Shown piece after piece: positions 41,490-50,300 of a stretch of 64,000 bases of DNA. The DNA lies in assembly GCF_949769255.1 (NCBI RefSeq), contig NZ_OX458329.1, forward strand, positions 1,674,001 to 1,738,000, given 5' to 3'. The notes below the pieces were generated by a model. The model had not been told where the DNA came from. It saw nothing but the letters and a program-made list of their open reading frames with translations, and ran no database searches. Both the position numbers and the translations under genes were made by a program. The stretch's first letter is position 1. The number at the start of each line of letters is the position of its first letter. This DNA is from Mobiluncus massiliensis. GTDB taxonomy: Bacteria > Actinomycetota > Actinomycetes > Actinomycetales > Actinomycetaceae.

Positions 41490-42596
41490 TTAGTCTCCGC
41501 TGGCGCGACGCCGCTCCAGGATGCTCTCCAAGTCCACCGGAGCCGCACTGACGTCTTCTGCGGCCAGAGCCTCACCGGCAGGCAGAATCTGGGCTGTCTG
41601 GGGACGCATGGGTACCGGGGCATATTGCCAATCGGCACGAAAATCTTGCTCCACCACTACCTGACGGATTGCACCAGTCTTAAGCGTGTAGGACGGGGTC
41701 GGTAAATCAGCGGGATTCCACTTTTCGGTGGTTTCCTGCACAGTTTCAACAGGATTCTCAGCGCTTTCAATACCGGGCGCGGTCTCGGATTTGGCACTTT
41801 CGCTGCGGCGGTAGTCTGGCTTTTCTGCCGATACCTGAGCTTCAGCATTGGTGTCATTTTGTACCGGACGTTCAATATCGGTGTGGCAGTCCGCTGCTTC
41901 GACCAGGCTCACCGCCGTTGCAGGCGCGGCTTCATTAGCTATCCGGACCGCTTGAGCCAGCGTACCGGACGCCGGCTTTCCTCCCGCTAGCGAAGCCGCA
42001 GCGACCTTGGCCCACTGCTTAGCTCCGCGCATCCCAACGGACTGCAAGGCCGCGCGTCCCGCGGGGCTTTGCGCCAAACGCTTTTCGAGAACTCGAATGG
42101 ACTGCTGGAATTGACGATCCTGCTCGCGACCGCGTTTTGCCGCTATCGCTCCCCACGAGATAGTCGCGACGATACCCAATACGGGTGCCGCCAGCACCCA
42201 CCACGCCAGGAAACCAGTGGCCGCAAAGGCGCTGACTATCGCCAAAGCTAGCACCATGCCACCCAACAGTCCAGCACGACGACGGGCCGAAGTGACACGA
42301 TTGGAAGCTGCGGCCGCGCGGTCGGCTTTCACTTCCGTGTAGGCCCTCAAATCCTGAGCCATTTTAATGGGCCGAGTCGCCGCACGTCCGAGTTTACCTT
42401 GGTTTTTATGCAGAGCGACCTCGACGGAGTGCGGTTGTTTAACCTGTTGGTCCAAGTCCAAAAGGCGCACCCCGTCCGAAAAACGATCATCATTTCGGGC
42501 TTGACCCATCAGACGTCGCGATTTGGCCACCTGCGGCAATAGCACCACGGTGACCACCAGTGTCAGGCCTAAAAGAATCCATGCAGAGATACCCAC
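41490..42596 (-). CDS. conserved membrane protein of unknown function
   Basis: A 368-residue protein from the chosen GTG. An N-terminal membrane helix (VGISAWILLGLTLVVTVVLL, about residues 1-20) is followed by a basic cytoplasmic region. Two more helices lie near 110-135 and 138-155, then a long Pro/Glu/Gln-rich tail. It resembles actinobacterial proteins found next to galU, moeA and a GNAT gene, as here; no function is known for them. A TTG at 42689 would add 31 residues, but neither start has a good ribosome site and homologues fit the GTG. It could form part of an envelope complex; this is a guess from topology. Confidence 0.7.
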   Translation of the reverse strand: MGISAWILLGLTLVVTVVLLPQVAKSRRLMGQARNDDRFSDGVRLLDLDQQVKQPHSVEVALHKNQGKLGRAATRPIKMAQDLRAYTEVKADRAAAASNRVTSARRRAGLLGGMVLALAIVSAFAATGFLAWWVLAAPVLGIVATISWGAIAAKRGREQDRQFQQSIRVLEKRLAQSPAGRAALQSVGMRGAKQWAKVAAASLAGGKPASGTLAQAVRIANEAAPATAVSLVEAADCHTDIERPVQNDTNAEAQVSAEKPDYRRSESAKSETAPGIESAENPVETVQETTEKWNPADLPTPSYTLKTGAIRQVVVEQDFRADWQYAPVPMRPQTAQILPAGEALAAEDVSAAPVDLESILERRRASGD

Positions 42597-42762
42597 AAAC
42601 CCAAAATAACGACCGGGCGGTACAAAAGGGTCACGCCACTCCGTACTCCCCTCGGAATACCGCAGTTTGACCAGCGGCGAAAACCTCAACAGTTAACAGG
42701 CGCCACAGCGCTAACAGTGTTCACACCGTTTCGCTAACTATTTTTACTGGCAACTAGCCGCG

Positions 42763-43422
42763 CTAACGTGCCGTCTCTAACCTGGCCACCATGCTGCCGG
42801 GATGCCATTCTTCCGTAGTAATCGCGAAAGAACTATGATCACGCCACGCCCCATCAATGTAGAGAAAACGCTGACGCAATCCCTCATAGCGCAGACCGAG
42901 CTTTTCTACGACCCGCAGCGAGGGACTATTTTCCGGCCGAATATTGACTTCCAAACGATGCAGACCGTAAGACGCAAAACCCCAATCGATGACCATAGCG
43001 AGTGCCAGCGGGGTCAGACCCCGACCGGCGAAGCGAGAGTTAATCCAATAGCCCAGGGCAGCACTCATCTCAGCACCACGATGCACGGAGCTGAGAGAAA
43101 TTTGACCAGCTAGACGCCCCTCGGCAACGATTCCGAAATACATCCCCTGCCCCAAGCGCGCGGTGTGTGCGGCATCTTTCACGAACTCATCAATACTGAC
43201 CGGGTGACCCAACCCCGGCGGTGCTCCAGCTTCCCAAGGTGCCAGCCACGCCCGGTCGCCCATTCGCAACTTCTCGATAGCGATGAAGTCGCGCCCCTTT
43301 AGCTGGCGCACTTCCAACCAATCGAAATCTGTCTGTAAACCTCGTTGTTTCAGGTTTTCTTCCCGGATAATAACCCGTCGGTACGCCCCCGGGTAAACGG
43401 TTTCACCTCGCAAATTACGCAT
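42763..43422 (-). CDS. GNAT-family N-acetyltransferase, RimJ/RimL type
   Basis: A 219-residue acetyl-CoA-dependent acetyltransferase. The GNAT fold is seen in LAGQISLSSVHRGAEMSAAL, then LGYWINSRFAGRGLTPLALA (the acetyl-CoA loop with GRG) and YGLHRLEVNIRPENSPSLRV, where the Asn contacts the cofactor. RimJ-like enzymes acetylate ribosomal-protein N-termini, but small-molecule acetylation is equally possible. From the ATG at 43422 it begins 10 bases after moeA; the open frame extends 29 more codons into moeA without homology. It is part of a galU-moeA-GNAT run. Confidence 0.88.
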   Translation of the reverse strand: MRNLRGETVYPGAYRRVIIREENLKQRGLQTDFDWLEVRQLKGRDFIAIEKLRMGDRAWLAPWEAGAPPGLGHPVSIDEFVKDAAHTARLGQGMYFGIVAEGRLAGQISLSSVHRGAEMSAALGYWINSRFAGRGLTPLALAMVIDWGFASYGLHRLEVNIRPENSPSLRVVEKLGLRYEGLRQRFLYIDGAWRDHSSFAITTEEWHPGSMVARLETAR

Positions 43423-43432
43423 TTTGTAACGC

Positions 43433-44629
43433 TCATTCCAAAACCATGCAGTGTAAGGTCTGCTGCGGCTGGACTTCCGTAACGTCTTCCGGAACGACCG
43501 CGAACGCATTGGCCTGGGCCAAAGCCGCTAGGCGTGCCTGTGGATGCGACCCCAACACTTCTCCGCGATAGTCTCCAGGTTTTCCAGTCAAAGCCACGGG
43601 AACGAACTCACGACGTTCCGCGGGAGAAACCCAACCTCGTGACATTTTGGCCGGCACGGAACTACGGTACAGATTCGACCAGCCCGCCATCTTTCGCAAT
43701 GCCGGACGCACAAAGGTCTCAAAAGCAACTTGGGCAGCCACCGGATTACCCGGCAAACAATAAATCGGCACCTCGCCCAGCTTACCCACCCCCAACTGGC
43801 GACCCGGAGCAATGGCCACATTGTCAAACCGTACCGAGCCTAAAGGCGTGAGTACGTCCTTTACGGTGTCTGCCGGGCCGTAAGACAAACCTCCCGTGGT
43901 AACAATCACATCAGCACGCACCAGCTGGTCTTCAATAGTCTCACGCAACTGCGAGCGCTCATCGGTGACCATAACCCGAAAAGTTTTCGCGTCAACTTCT
44001 TCGGCAGCCGCGGCCAAGCAATGACCATTCGCATCATTAACCTGACCCGGTTCACGATGAGCTCCCGGCTCTACAAGTTCATCACCTATGCTCAAAATCA
44101 CGACCCGAACTCGGGGATGGACCCGCACCCGACTCCTGCCCAGAGCAGCCAATAAGGCGATTTTCTGCGCATCCAAACGTTGGCCGGCGCGCAGTACCGT
44201 GGTACCGCTGGGAACATCAATATCGCTGGGAATGACCATAGTGGCGAATCCCGGAGAAACCGGCTGATTGATAGTGACTTGGGAAATACCCATATCTGTA
44301 GACTCCACCGGCACAACAGCATCCGCCCCAGGTGGCAGCGGAGCCCCTGAAGCAATCCGGATGGCGCTGCCCGGCACCAATCGAGTCCACACGGTGTCAC
44401 CCGCTTGAATATCCGCGGTAACAGGCAAGATTGTGGGAGCGTGAGCCACGTCCTGCGCCCGAACCGCGTAACCATCCCCACCAGCCAAATCAGTTGCGGG
44501 TAGGCTGGATTCGGCAATAATATCCGCCGATAATACGCAACCCACAGCATCTTCCAGAGGTACTGCCAGTTCCGGCAGCGGCTCGGCGGCCAGCAGGCAC
44601 AGATTGAGATGTTCCCCGACAGAACGCAT
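43433..44629 (-). CDS. moeA: molybdopterin molybdenumtransferase
   Basis: MoeA inserts molybdate into adenylated molybdopterin to make molybdenum cofactor. The 398-residue protein has an N-terminal domain (VLSADIIAESSLPATDLAGG), the MoCF-binding domain with GGLSYGPADTVKDVL and YCLPGNPVAAQVAFETF, and the C-terminal domain IV. The ATG at 44629 overlaps the galU stop as TGATG, so translation is coupled. No other cofactor genes (moaA, mogA) are in this window. GlpR- or gephyrin-like moonlighting is possible but not visible. Confidence 0.93.
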   Translation of the reverse strand: MRSVGEHLNLCLLAAEPLPELAVPLEDAVGCVLSADIIAESSLPATDLAGGDGYAVRAQDVAHAPTILPVTADIQAGDTVWTRLVPGSAIRIASGAPLPPGADAVVPVESTDMGISQVTINQPVSPGFATMVIPSDIDVPSGTTVLRAGQRLDAQKIALLAALGRSRVRVHPRVRVVILSIGDELVEPGAHREPGQVNDANGHCLAAAAEEVDAKTFRVMVTDERSQLRETIEDQLVRADVIVTTGGLSYGPADTVKDVLTPLGSVRFDNVAIAPGRQLGVGKLGEVPIYCLPGNPVAAQVAFETFVRPALRKMAGWSNLYRSSVPAKMSRGWVSPAERREFVPVALTGKPGDYRGEVLGSHPQARLAALAQANAFAVVPEDVTEVQPQQTLHCMVLE

Positions 44630-45567
44630 CAGCAAGCGCCTGCCTTTCCACCCTGACCCGCGGCGCTTTCTGTGGAAGTGGGAGCTGCTCCCGGTCCATC
44701 AGGCGAACCGACTAAGCACCGCATATATTCTCGAAGATGAGCACCAAAATCAGGATTTTCCAGGGAAAGTTCCATTTGCGCCTGCAGGTATCCGGACAAA
44801 TTTCCGGTATCGAAGTGACGTCCGCGCGAAACAACCCCCCAGACGCCGCCGCCTTCCGTAACCGGAATCTCAGCAAAGGCCGCCAGCGCATCCGTTAGCT
44901 GGATTTCATTGTTGCGTCCCGGCGGGGTTTGGGCCAAAATCTCAAAAATACGAGAATCCAAAACGTAGCGTCCCATCAAGGCATAAGGCGAACGGACCTG
45001 ATCCGCTTCCGGTTTCTCAATAATGTCAGCGAGCTTGAACACTCCGTGCCCCGCTGCTGCTGCACCCAATTCGACCGGCTCAACCCGTGCGGAACTGTAA
45101 AGTTTCGCCTCGGCCGCACTGACTTCCATCAGCGCCACCACGCACCCTCCGGTCACCGCGTGCACGTCTAACATAGTCTGCAACAGAGGATCTTCCGGGT
45201 GATACAAATCATCCGGAAGCTGCACGACAAAAGGCTGTTCTCCCACGTAATCACGAGCCTGCAGGACGGCGTGGCCCAATCCTCGAGCCTGTTCTTGCAT
45301 AACCAAATCAACCTGGGGCAAGGGTAAATCCTGGGGATTCGACTCGCAGTCGGCGTTGGTAAAAAAAACTCTCAGAGCTGGCTTTCGAGGGCTGGTCACC
45401 ACGTGAAACTGCTCAATTCCACAGCGGAGGGCTTCCTCGATCACTGTCATGATTACCGGCCGATCCACCAAGGGAAATAACTCTTTGGGAACTGATTTCG
45501 TCAGAGGATACATCCGGGTTCCCTTCCCAGCGGCGGGGATGACGGAGCACCTAACTTCTAAACTCAT
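44629..45567 (-). CDS. galU: UTP-glucose-1-phosphate uridylyltransferase
   Basis: Makes UDP-glucose from UTP and glucose 1-phosphate, for envelope glycans and trehalose or glycogen. The 312-residue protein has the nucleotide loop VIPAAGKGTRMYPLTKSVPK, RPVIMTVIEEALRCGI, VVQLPDDLYHPE (metal Asp), and YVLDSRIFEILAQT with the substrate-binding FDTGNLSGYL near residue 255. ATG start. It is first in the galU-moeA-GNAT run and diverges from the 5-formyltetrahydrofolate cyclo-ligase gene across 76 bases, a conserved actinobacterial arrangement. Confidence 0.95.
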   Translation of the reverse strand: MSLEVRCSVIPAAGKGTRMYPLTKSVPKELFPLVDRPVIMTVIEEALRCGIEQFHVVTSPRKPALRVFFTNADCESNPQDLPLPQVDLVMQEQARGLGHAVLQARDYVGEQPFVVQLPDDLYHPEDPLLQTMLDVHAVTGGCVVALMEVSAAEAKLYSSARVEPVELGAAAAGHGVFKLADIIEKPEADQVRSPYALMGRYVLDSRIFEILAQTPPGRNNEIQLTDALAAFAEIPVTEGGGVWGVVSRGRHFDTGNLSGYLQAQMELSLENPDFGAHLREYMRCLVGSPDGPGAAPTSTESAAGQGGKAGAC

Positions 45568-45643
45568 GAATCAAGCCTAATCTATCCCGATGTAATAACA
45601 AGATAAATAAACGTAAATAAGGCACAATGTTAAGGTGCATGAG

Positions 45644-46291
45644 ATGGAGCTAAACTTACCGGATTTACGTGGGCAGGAGCCCGAAGACGCTAAGCAACAG
45701 TTAAGGCAACTCATTCGCAGCGCTCGGGATCGGCTCAGTGATAGCCAAGTTTCCCAGGCTGGTCAGGAAATTAGAGATCGAGTGCTGGAGTTCGCGACAG
45801 ACTTTCACACAATTGCCTGCTACGTCTCAGTTAAGAAAGAGCCTCCAACCTTGGATTTAATCGAGGCGCTGTATCAGCAAGGCAAGCGGCTGTTGGTGCC
45901 AAAGCTGGGTTCGAAGCTCAACCGTGATTGGGCTTTTTATGCGGGTCGCGATGATTTGGCCAACCGCTCACCGAACCGGCCGATGGAACCCAGCGGGGAC
46001 GCTCTCGATTCCTCTGCCTTAGCAGCTGTAGACCTGGTCATCACCCCTGCTCTAGCGGTTGATCGACAAGGAAATCGCTTGGGCCAGGGCGGAGGTTGGT
46101 ATGACCGCGCTCTGCCCTATGTTCAGAAACAGACCCCCATCTATGCGCTGTGCTACACCCATGAGTTGCAGCGGGAACTGATTCTTCCCACGGACCAGTA
46201 CGATATTCCGGTAACCGGGGTATTGACTCCCTCTTGCTGCTTCAAGTTGGAAGGCTCCGAGTTTCAAAAGTCGGGAATTTTGCCCGCTTAG
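45644..46291 (+). CDS. 5-formyltetrahydrofolate cyclo-ligase
   Basis: Converts 5-formyltetrahydrofolate to 5,10-methenyltetrahydrofolate with ATP, returning folate to one-carbon metabolism. The 215 residues show the N-terminal LRQLIRSARDRL, the folate/ATP region YVSVKKEPPTLDLIEALYQQ, KRLLVPKLG, and the signature RLGQGGGWYDRALPYV. The ATG at 45644 has AAGGTG at good spacing; a GTG nine bases earlier is an alternative. It diverges from galU. The SAF gene follows after 138 bases. Confidence 0.92.
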   Translation: MELNLPDLRGQEPEDAKQQLRQLIRSARDRLSDSQVSQAGQEIRDRVLEFATDFHTIACYVSVKKEPPTLDLIEALYQQGKRLLVPKLGSKLNRDWAFYAGRDDLANRSPNRPMEPSGDALDSSALAAVDLVITPALAVDRQGNRLGQGGGWYDRALPYVQKQTPIYALCYTHELQRELILPTDQYDIPVTGVLTPSCCFKLEGSEFQKSGILPA

Positions 46292-46337
46292 CTCCCTTCC
46301 ATCGGCCCTTTGTCCTGCTGTTTTACTCGATTACAGA

Positions 46338-46376
46338 GGGTTTTCCACAAGGGTGGTAAAAATGGGGTTTTCCACA
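46338..46376 (+). promoter_or_regulatory. two DnaA-box-like repeats
   Basis: GGGTTTTCCACA occurs twice (46338-46349 and 46365-46376), 27 bases apart in the same orientation. Each contains TTTTCCACA, which fits the relaxed DnaA-box pattern TTWTNCACA. They lie in the 138-base gap between the cyclo-ligase and SAF genes. Confidence 0.4.
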
Positions 46377-46429
46377 GGTAGATCGCCCCGATAGTGGCGC
46401 GATGTCCGCCATCTTCCTAGCGTGGACGC

Positions 46430-47026
46430 ATGAGCATGAATCGTTTTTGGAATTGGCGTTACCCCCTCGCCGCGGGCCTGGCTATCATGGCTGTGTTCGT
46501 TGTGGTGACGCTCTTTTTACCTGAGAAAGCTGGAGCCGCCGTGGTGGTGGTCAAACACGAAATCTGTGCGGGTTGTGAAATTACCGCAAAGGACGTGAGG
46601 CTTTCCACCCTGACTCCTTCCGCCGTCCCCCAGGACCACTTTCAAAAAGCTGACCGTGTCATCGGGAAAACCGCGGCGGTGAACTTGAGTTCCGGAACCG
46701 TGCTGCAGCCTGCATTGCTGGTGGAAAACGCGGTGGAGGACCTGCGGACAGGAGAAGTCGCCTTCGCCATCGAAGTCAGCGACCCCGCGGTATCAGGGTT
46801 CTCCAAGACCGGGCAACCGGTTGAAATTTGGTGTTCCGGGGGGAACGTGGATGGGGAACTATTAGCTTCCAATGCTCGGGTTGTCGGGGTAAAGGCCGTC
46901 TCAGAGAGTTTTCTGGGTACCGGGAACTCCGCCGCTATCGCTTACCTGGCGGCACCTGAGGACGAAGCTCGTCGAGTCATCGCCGCCAAAGCGGACTACG
47001 ACCTGAGTTTCGTAGTTCGGAGATAG
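46430..47026 (+). CDS. SAF-domain protein (CpaB/RcpC-like)
   Basis: A 198-residue protein with an N-terminal membrane helix (about 10-30) and an exported SAF domain at about 40-105 (ICAGCEITAKDVRLSTLTPS), followed by a beta-rich segment ending AKADYDLSFVVRR. CpaB and RcpC proteins of this type take part in Flp-pilus assembly, but no tad genes are nearby, so the role is unclear; actinobacterial genomes often carry such a gene beside the cyclo-ligase gene. ATG start. It ends 11 bases from the convergent small partner gene. Confidence 0.8.
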   Translation: MSMNRFWNWRYPLAAGLAIMAVFVVVTLFLPEKAGAAVVVVKHEICAGCEITAKDVRLSTLTPSAVPQDHFQKADRVIGKTAAVNLSSGTVLQPALLVENAVEDLRTGEVAFAIEVSDPAVSGFSKTGQPVEIWCSGGNVDGELLASNARVVGVKAVSESFLGTGNSAAIAYLAAPEDEARRVIAAKADYDLSFVVRR

Positions 47027-47037
47027 TAAATCCCCGC

Positions 47038-47295
47038 TTACAGTTTCCCGAAATGCGGGGGAATGTCGGCTTTCAGCCGTTTGTCGTTGGTTTCGTCGAT
47101 TTCATCCGGCGTTTCCGGAGGCGCCTCGAGGCTTCCACCACCGGGAACCGCAAAGGGGTTGTCTTTGCCCTCGTCTTGCTGGGAGATATAGGTGGCCCTG
47201 CGGTGACGGCGAATTCGCTGGCGTTCCCGTCTCGGTTCGGGCTGAGCCTTTTGAGTGGCAAAAATGTCGCGTGGAGTAGGTTTGTTCTGTTCCAT
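47038..47295 (-). CDS. small Arg-rich/acidic protein, partner of the helicase-like gene
   Basis: An 85-residue protein without recognised domain. It has an Arg-rich middle (RRERQRIRRHRRATYISQQ), a Pro/Gly-rich linker and an acidic tail ending DKRLKADIPPHFGKL. I recall PPHxGK-type tails on short actinobacterial proteins, but cannot check this. From the ATG at 47295 it has a perfect GAGGAG ribosome site that falls in the end of the upstream 1421-residue gene, so the two are coupled. Probably unstructured; a nucleic-acid-binding accessory is conceivable from the Arg patch. Confidence 0.6.
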   Translation of the reverse strand: MEQNKPTPRDIFATQKAQPEPRRERQRIRRHRRATYISQQDEGKDNPFAVPGGGSLEAPPETPDEIDETNDKRLKADIPPHFGKL

Positions 47296-47303
47296 CGTTC
47301 TCC

Positions 47304-50300
47304 TCACAAGGCAGCGTTGCGCCGCCGTACCACGTGGCGCAGCACGGCGTCGACTTGGGCGCCGCGGCGCGATAGCTCTAAGGTCTCTCGCAGTTCCTGC
47401 ACCTGCTGGTCCTCACTGCGTGCCACTCCGTCGGATTGAATCCACTCCAGCAACTCGTCCAACTGGTCGTCTCCATAAGCTGCCAGGGGCAACCCTTTAG
47501 CGACCGGGGGACGCGGGCTGCGAGTGGCGCCGACTACGCGAAGGTTCGGGGCAACGGGACTTTCCGCAAAGGCCTCACCTTCAGGGGCGGTCTTGACGGA
47601 GTCCTCAGCAGGGGTTTCCTCGGGTTCCTGCGCCGAAGTGGCTGCCGATGAAGACACTTCTGTACCGTTCAGTACAGGATTTGGACTATTCGGTTCTTCC
47701 GGAACTTCAATTTGAGGAGCCGCGATGAGAGGAACCGAAAGGGCATCTTTACGTCTAGCCAAAGTCGTTTCCACCGCGTGACGAACTTTTGCCGCCTGTG
47801 CCGCCGGGTTGGCAAAAACTTCCATGGTGTAACAGGTAATGACTGTCCAACCGGCCGCTTCCAGGCGGGCGGGCCACAGTCTTTCCCGCCTACGCAAGGA
47901 AGGTTCTCTCACGTAAGTATCGTCATCGGTCAGCACCGCCACCAGCAGTTCACTGGGTAGATCGGCGGATCCGATGGCCAGGGGAATCTGAATACCGTCT
48001 TTCAATCCGAAACGAGGAACCACCGTCAGTCCCGCTCGCCACAGACGCTCCGCTAAATCCACCAGGAGACGATCCGGCTCTGATTCGAAAGATTCCGGAG
48101 TAGTTAAAGCCCGCTCCATGCCTTCGGGGTTGTCTGCGGAGTCCAGCAAATCTACCAGCATTCGAGCCCCTGGCTCGCTAAGTTTGGACGTATCGACTTC
48201 ATTGGCTCTAAACGCGCTGACAATTTCGAGCCTTTGGCGCACGACTTCCAGGCAGCTAACCACGTGCGCGACCCCGGAAGGGCCGGAAACCGGACCAAAG
48301 TTCAACTGGACCCGTCCGTGCGGCGTCTTGGACATACCCAAACTCATAATGACCACGTCACGGCGTAGCCCGCCAGCCGTGGCAGAATCGACCACCACGA
48401 AGGGCTCCCTCCCGCTCTGGAAGAAATCCTGAGCCTGCGGCACTTTTGCCAAGGCATCGTTCAGGGCGGAACGAATCCGCGCAACTGCCCCGGGGTTCAA
48501 GCAGACTACCGCCAGGGACTGAGAGGCCCGATTCAGGGCGTGGTCCAAAATCAACTCCACCACGCGGGAAATTTCGACCCGAGAGATGACCGGCGACCCA
48601 TCCCGCGCCAAAGGAGACTCTGAACCGGTTACCACGTGGAGTTTCACCAAAGAAGCCGGGCGTGGGGACGGCACCGGCGCCACGGAGTCACCGTAACCGT
48701 GACTGGCCAGGAACAGCGCGACCTGCTCGGAAAGCTCACCCAAATCCGAACGCAGAGAAACGACCGGCAAAACTTTCGCTGCAACCTGGGTAAATCCAGT
48801 CCACCCTCGCCGAGAATCACCGAGTACTACCAGCTGCTTGGCTCGCGTAATGAGCGGAATCACTTGAGATAAGCTCATAAAATCCAGATGATCCAGCACC
48901 AGGACTTCAATTGTGGAATTTCCATAAATCTGGGCCAGCAGGTAGGGCGAAAGTGCCCAAACCGGGCACAGCTGACGGATGAGCGGGGCAACACTTTGGA
49001 AGTCGGACAGCGCCCCCATATCGCCAATCTCTAACACAGATTGCAAAGCTGCGGTGGCGGGAGCCTGCCCCTGGCGCGCTTGGTTCGCTAGCTCGTGCAT
49101 GGCTCGCGCCACGGGGTAAGGTAGCGATTCGATTTGTGCCAAATCTAAGGAACGTAAGGTATCCGCCAACTCGTGCATGGCGGCCCCGTCAATACCGGCC
49201 AAGACCGGGTCGCTATGCATAATTTTTAGCAAAATGGCTGACCACCAAGCCAAATCCAGCTCTGCCAGAGCTAACTCAGCGGGTACTCGCCGGGCCCGCA
49301 AATCATCGAGAAGCGGACCTAACCCGAACTCTTTCAATTCCTTTAGCAGCTGTACCTGCAGGGGCAGGCGTAAGGCCTGGTCAGTAGTTTCATCGAGGGA
49401 TTTTACTAAATTCAAAAGGTCGGCCAGCGGCACTTCCTCTGGTTTCGTCCCTTCCGGAGTGGTGACTTGGCTAAGGATGGGGGCAACTGCCGCAACTTCG
49501 GCGAAAATTTGCGCCGAAAGCTCCTGTACTGCCTCGAATTCTTGCGGAATTCGGGGCCAGGCACCCGGCAGTGCATGACGGCGCCACAGGTCACGAAAAC
49601 TTTGGACGCGCACCAGTTCATCGTGTAAATCCTGAGGCGTGATTCCCGGACGCAGCGCATCTTTGGCTTGCTTCACCAAATTGCGCTTATCCTTACCCTT
49701 AATCGGTAAGGAGCGTTCTTGTCGCCATTTGCGGCTGGCCGTAGCTATGACCATGTCCGCGGCTGAATGCTCAAAAATTTCGGGTTGGAAAATATCCAGA
49801 GATTGCGCCACCCCGGTCAGCATTCCCAACTGTTCTTTCCAAGCGTTCAGGGTCGAAGGGAGGACCAGCCCGGTTTCTTCGCTGACCCGTTCTAATTCCT
49901 GATGCAGCCTTTCCAGGCGACCGTCTGCCAGCGCATGAATTTTTTCGATGGCATCCTGGGCATCTGATTCGGTGGACAGTACTACCCCTTTCCAGGGGGA
50001 TTCTTGCAGGTCTGGTTCAAGCAGACCGGCATCTTGGGCCCGGGTCAACAGTTCACGAGCCCGTTCGCGTCCTTCTTTGCTGGAGTGTTCGTCATCGGCA
50101 AGTTCCAGTTTCACTTTTGTGCGCGGCCCCGGCTGAGCGCTGGTTAAATCTGCGAGAGCCTGCAGTGCGGCATAGGCGGAAACCCCCCACGGTTCACGCA
50201 CCACGTGCAAACGTTGCGTATAAGCACTGAGTTTGTCTCGAGTTTGGCGCAGCCTCTCGTGTGCATCGCCCAATTCCGTAACTGGTACGGGCGGTTGCGG

